From positions 1,237,001-1,301,000 of the forward strand of contig NZ_CP116967.1 in NCBI RefSeq assembly GCF_032050975.1: a DNA stretch of 64,000 nucleotides, written 5' to 3'. The notes beneath the pieces are model-generated. The model searched no databases, had not been told where the DNA came from, and saw only the letters and a program-made list of their open reading frames with translations. This DNA is from Candidatus Nitrospira allomarina (GTDB lineage Bacteria > Nitrospirota > Nitrospiria > Nitrospirales > UBA8639). This document shows, piece after piece, positions 61,241 to 64,000 of the stretch (positions within the stretch are counted from its first letter, which is position 1; each line of letters opens with the position of its first letter). The position numbers were made by a program, and so were the translations under genes.

Positions 61241-62632
61241 ATGAAAAATATTGGGGTGGTTTGTTTAGGCCTCCTTTTCTTGCTTGGAGGTCTGTTAGAG
61301 GAAAATCCTGCACATGGGGCTGAAAATGGCACTCATACCAAAGAATTTCCGAGTGATTTTGATCGCTTAAAAACTGTTTTGCAACAGCCGAATACTCTTT
61401 CTGCTCTGACGCCGGAATGGCTGGATTTGGGAGTTGAACATCGAACACGCTATGAAACGTTTAATCAAAGTTTTACGAAAGGCACAGCAGGAAGTGATCA
61501 GATGGTTGCGCAGCGGACGAGAATTCTGTTGGGAATTAAGGATATTTGGGACCCTATCCGATTCACACTAGAACTCGCAGATTTTCGGGCCCCTGTGGCT
61601 GATCGGGGGCAGGATCACAATCCCAATTTTGTCGATCATCTGGATATTTTTCAACTCCATCTTGATCTGGTGTCGCAGAATTTTTTAGGAACAGGGACCT
61701 CAGGTAAGCTGGAAGTCGGTCGTTTAGTCATGGATTTCGGAGAAGGGCGTCTCATCGCAGGGCATCGTTTTGGAAGCTTTACTCCATCATTTGATGGTGT
61801 GCAATTAACCCTCGGGGGAGATAAACGCTCTGATTGGGGTCTCCGTGCCTTTGTCACACAACCGGTCCAACGTCATACGGTTAGCCCGGATTGGACTAGC
61901 CCCATTAGCTACTTTTCCGGTGCGGCGATTTCCAGCCGTCATGTCCCCTGGGCTAATGGGGAGTTATATATTTTTCAGTTGAATGAGGGGAGTAATCTTC
62001 AAAAACGTAATCTTTCCACTATGGGATTTCGGGTATTTTCCAAACCTGCAAAAGAACAATTTGATTACGAAATAGAATCGATGTACCAGGTTGGAGAGGT
62101 CGATCATCCGAAACACTTTGCACATCGACATCACGGTGAGGTGGGCTATAGTTTTGCGACTGAATGGCCCTTACGATTTGTCTATCTGTTCGACTACTCG
62201 TCCGGAAATCGGAATCCGGAAAAGAATTTTGATTTCTTGTTCGCAAAACGCCGCGCAGAATATGGACCAAGCGGAATTTTGGGAATTATCTTTCCATCCA
62301 ATATTTTTTCACCTCTTGGGTTTCGCTCGACTCTCCAACCGATCTCCACGGTCAGATTGATGGCATCTTATCGAGCCTTCTGGCTGGCAGATGGCCGCGG
62401 CCCTTTTGTGGGTAGCGGTCTGCAGGATCCGACCGGTCAAGCGGGCACCTTCCTTGGCAATATGTTGGATAGCTCCATAACGTGGGCCCCTCAGAACGGT
62501 TATTTCCGACATACAACTTTTGAGGTGGGATATACGCGTTTTTTCAAAGGCTCCTATTTTAACCGAGTGCCACAAAGCCCTGGGACGGCCGATGTCGATT
62601 ATGTCTATACCATGGCGACATTGACATTCTAA
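61241..62632 (+). CDS. Outer-membrane porin of alginate-export type
   Basis: A 463-residue protein with a signal peptide (MKNIGVVCLGLLFLLGGLLE). The body matches the alginate-export barrel family: LTPEWLDLGVEHRTRYETF, QMVAQRTRILLGIKDIWDP, LEVGRLVMDFGEGRLIAGHR and a last strand VDYVYTMATLTF. It should form an outer-membrane beta-barrel for export or diffusion of an unidentified substrate; alginate synthesis genes are not visible. GGAG precedes ATG 61241, preferred over an earlier start at 61226. Confidence 0.88.
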   Translation: MKNIGVVCLGLLFLLGGLLEENPAHGAENGTHTKEFPSDFDRLKTVLQQPNTLSALTPEWLDLGVEHRTRYETFNQSFTKGTAGSDQMVAQRTRILLGIKDIWDPIRFTLELADFRAPVADRGQDHNPNFVDHLDIFQLHLDLVSQNFLGTGTSGKLEVGRLVMDFGEGRLIAGHRFGSFTPSFDGVQLTLGGDKRSDWGLRAFVTQPVQRHTVSPDWTSPISYFSGAAISSRHVPWANGELYIFQLNEGSNLQKRNLSTMGFRVFSKPAKEQFDYEIESMYQVGEVDHPKHFAHRHHGEVGYSFATEWPLRFVYLFDYSSGNRNPEKNFDFLFAKRRAEYGPSGILGIIFPSNIFSPLGFRSTLQPISTVRLMASYRAFWLADGRGPFVGSGLQDPTGQAGTFLGNMLDSSITWAPQNGYFRHTTFEVGYTRFFKGSYFNRVPQSPGTADVDYVYTMATLTF

Positions 62633-62985
62633 TTCCTCGGTTAATCCTGATAGGGTTTCACCGGCCCCTCCCTTCATCCTTCCTATAAGGGAAGCGTCCT
62701 CTTCTCTTGTTCATGTCGTATCGGGAGTTATTTCGCACAGGTCACACCGTACGAATTCGCACAGGAGGCCTTAGCGAAAAAAATTTGTCTTTAATTTGGA
62801 AGGGATTTGGTTACAGATATTATTGAAAATATAAAGAAAAAATCAACGGAATTTCTTTGAACCCTCATGGTTCGATTATTGGCATGTAAGTTGCGCGTGA
62901 AGCTTGTTGTAAATTTTAAAGGAAAATTTTTGTCTTTTTGTTTAGGCGATAACGAATTAGGCGAATGAGTCGGAGGAAATTAGGA
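62633..62985. other. Intergenic region between the porin and SulP genes
   Basis: About 350 bases, A/T-rich near the right end, with no gene recognised and no clear terminator. A promoter for the SulP gene is expected here. Confidence 0.35.
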
Positions 62986-64000
62986 ATGGAGCACCTGATT
63001 GCGGGTATTCGTGTATATCTTAAAGATTTCAATTTTAAAGATAATTTTAAAGGGATTGCCAGCAATGTGAGAGGGGATGTGTTGGCGGGGATTACGGTAG
63101 CCATGGTGGTGCTCCCCATGGCACTGGCTTTTGGCGTGGCTTCCGGGCTGGGAGCGATTGCGGGAATGTGGTCGGCAGTGGCCGCCGGCCTTATCGCGGG
63201 TCCATTAAGTGGCTCAGCGTGGTCGGTGGGCGGGCCCACGGGGCCGCTGACGATCCAAATCCTCTCCATGACTCAAACCAATCAATTGGCCGATGGGAGT
63301 CCCGATCTGGTTTTCGTATTTACGACCATCGCCTTAGCTGGCTTTCTTTTAATTGTGATGGGCCTGTTGAAGCTCGGGCAGTTTATCAAGTTTACTCCCT
63401 ATTCAGTTATTTCGGGATTTATGACGGGTTTGGGTGTGTTGTACATGCTGTTGCAACTCAACCCATTTTTGGGACTTCCCGGCGTCAAAAGTATCACTTC
63501 CGCCATCACGGAATTACCCTCCAGTTTAGCTCATGCGTCGCCTGTGGCAGTGGGAGTCGGGCTGTTGACTTTACTCATCGTCGTATATTGGCCGAAAATT
63601 TCTCCCGTGACCTGGCTGCCAGGTCCACTAATCGGATTATTGGCCGGCACGGGAACTACGGTTGCTCTCGGGTTAGACATTCCGAAAATAGGAGATATTC
63701 CCACGGGCTTACCTGACCTGTACCTTCCCGATCTTTCCCTTCTGGAAAAAGCCTTTGTCCCGGCTGCGGCTTTGGCCGGATTATGTGTATTCGATAGTCT
63801 CCTGACCTGTCTCATCGTTGATAATATGACCGGCACTCACCACAACAGCGACCGGGAATTGGTGGCCCAAGGATCAGCTAATCTCTTTTCGGGGTTGGTT
63901 GGAGGGTTGGGTGGAGCCACCAATACGATGCCGTGTGTCGTGAATATCCAGAGCGGAGCCCGAACCCGGTTGGCTTCGGTAACGATGGGACTGGTCCTGC
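62986..64000 (+). CDS. SulP-family anion transporter (partial, 3' end beyond right edge)
   Basis: An open frame without a stop from ATG 62986 to the window end (338 codons), preceded by GGAGGAAAT. The signature ITVAMVVLPMALAFGVASG and WSVGGPTGPLTIQILSM parallel the SulP carrier at 54166, and VFDSLLTCLIVDNMTGTHH matches its DSLLTSLVCDNMT region. Identity is only moderate, so this is a separate subfamily member. It lacks the STAS part here because the window ends. Bicarbonate or sulfate uptake is inferred from the family. Confidence 0.88.
   Translation, partial: MEHLIAGIRVYLKDFNFKDNFKGIASNVRGDVLAGITVAMVVLPMALAFGVASGLGAIAGMWSAVAAGLIAGPLSGSAWSVGGPTGPLTIQILSMTQTNQLADGSPDLVFVFTTIALAGFLLIVMGLLKLGQFIKFTPYSVISGFMTGLGVLYMLLQLNPFLGLPGVKSITSAITELPSSLAHASPVAVGVGLLTLLIVVYWPKISPVTWLPGPLIGLLAGTGTTVALGLDIPKIGDIPTGLPDLYLPDLSLLEKAFVPAAALAGLCVFDSLLTCLIVDNMTGTHHNSDRELVAQGSANLFSGLVGGLGGATNTMPCVVNIQSGARTRLASVTMGLVL

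Noticed and set aside
1-64000. tRNA, rRNA and CRISPR
   Set aside because: I looked for T-loop signatures, conserved rRNA segments and regularly spaced direct repeats and saw none. A dedicated tRNA and covariance-model scan would be decisive.

Overview
The window looks like a chromosomal stretch of a Nitrospira-type bacterium (phylum Nitrospirota, chemolithoautotrophic nitrite-oxidiser lineage). This is inferred from gene content: a complex I operon with two adjacent nuoM genes, c-type heme and cupredoxin proteins, a bicarbonate-type SulP carrier, an LCIB-type carbonic anhydrase, many receiver-domain regulators and an alginate-export-type porin. No rRNA, tRNA, CRISPR array, phage or transposase gene was recognised.

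Layout. 1-8.4 kb: mostly minus-strand envelope and accessory genes (an M28 peptidase cut by the left edge, two SAM methyltransferases, a PhoD-like lipoprotein phosphatase, and a Met/His-rich set with a cupredoxin-like protein, an outer-membrane transporter-like protein and a small His/Cys protein that may handle copper). 8.8-9.2 kb: a CBS protein. 10.6-24.3 kb: a co-directional operon nuoABCDGIJKLMMN encoding a '2M' complex I. It has two NuoM subunits and a NuoL with an elongated lateral helix, and lacks nuoE, nuoF and nuoH. 24.4-34.7 kb: zinc-ribbon protein, arsM-arsS arsenic genes, YHS protein, cyclase, MoaD-like protein, two Hsp20 genes with a terminator, a TPR lipoprotein, a conserved unknown gene flanked by two copies of a palindromic repeat, a secreted ATP-dependent DNA ligase and an aldo/keto reductase.

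35-46.8 kb: a GST-family reductase, then a signalling-rich region: two paralogous receiver proteins (one degenerate), a Rieske oxygenase, a PilJ/GAF histidine kinase with an OmpR-type regulator, a cupredoxin, a stand-alone receiver, and an unusual flavohemoglobin-like globin fused to a receiver. 47-56.6 kb: membrane and stress genes, a macro-domain protein, a tandem UspA protein, an M90 peptidase whose SEC-C tail looks frameshifted, an ion-transporter gene translationally coupled to a CBS gene, a BicA-like SulP carrier and a Tll0287-type heme protein. 56.8-64 kb: two tandem micro-ORFs for membrane peptides, an LCIB carbonic anhydrase gene broken by one in-frame TGA, an NtrC-type regulator, a start-less membrane micro-ORF, an outer-membrane porin, and a second SulP carrier cut by the right edge.

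How the parts fit. Complex I without the NADH module and with a fourth pumping subunit suits reverse electron flow or ferredoxin coupling in an autotroph. The SulP carriers and the LCIB gene suggest inorganic-carbon supply. The PilJ-type kinase and the globin-receiver could report nitrogen oxides or oxygen. These functional links are inference. The strongest leads are the in-frame stop in the LCIB gene, the loss of the TM7 lysine in the second NuoM, the missing nuoH, the globin-receiver fusion and the micro-ORFs.
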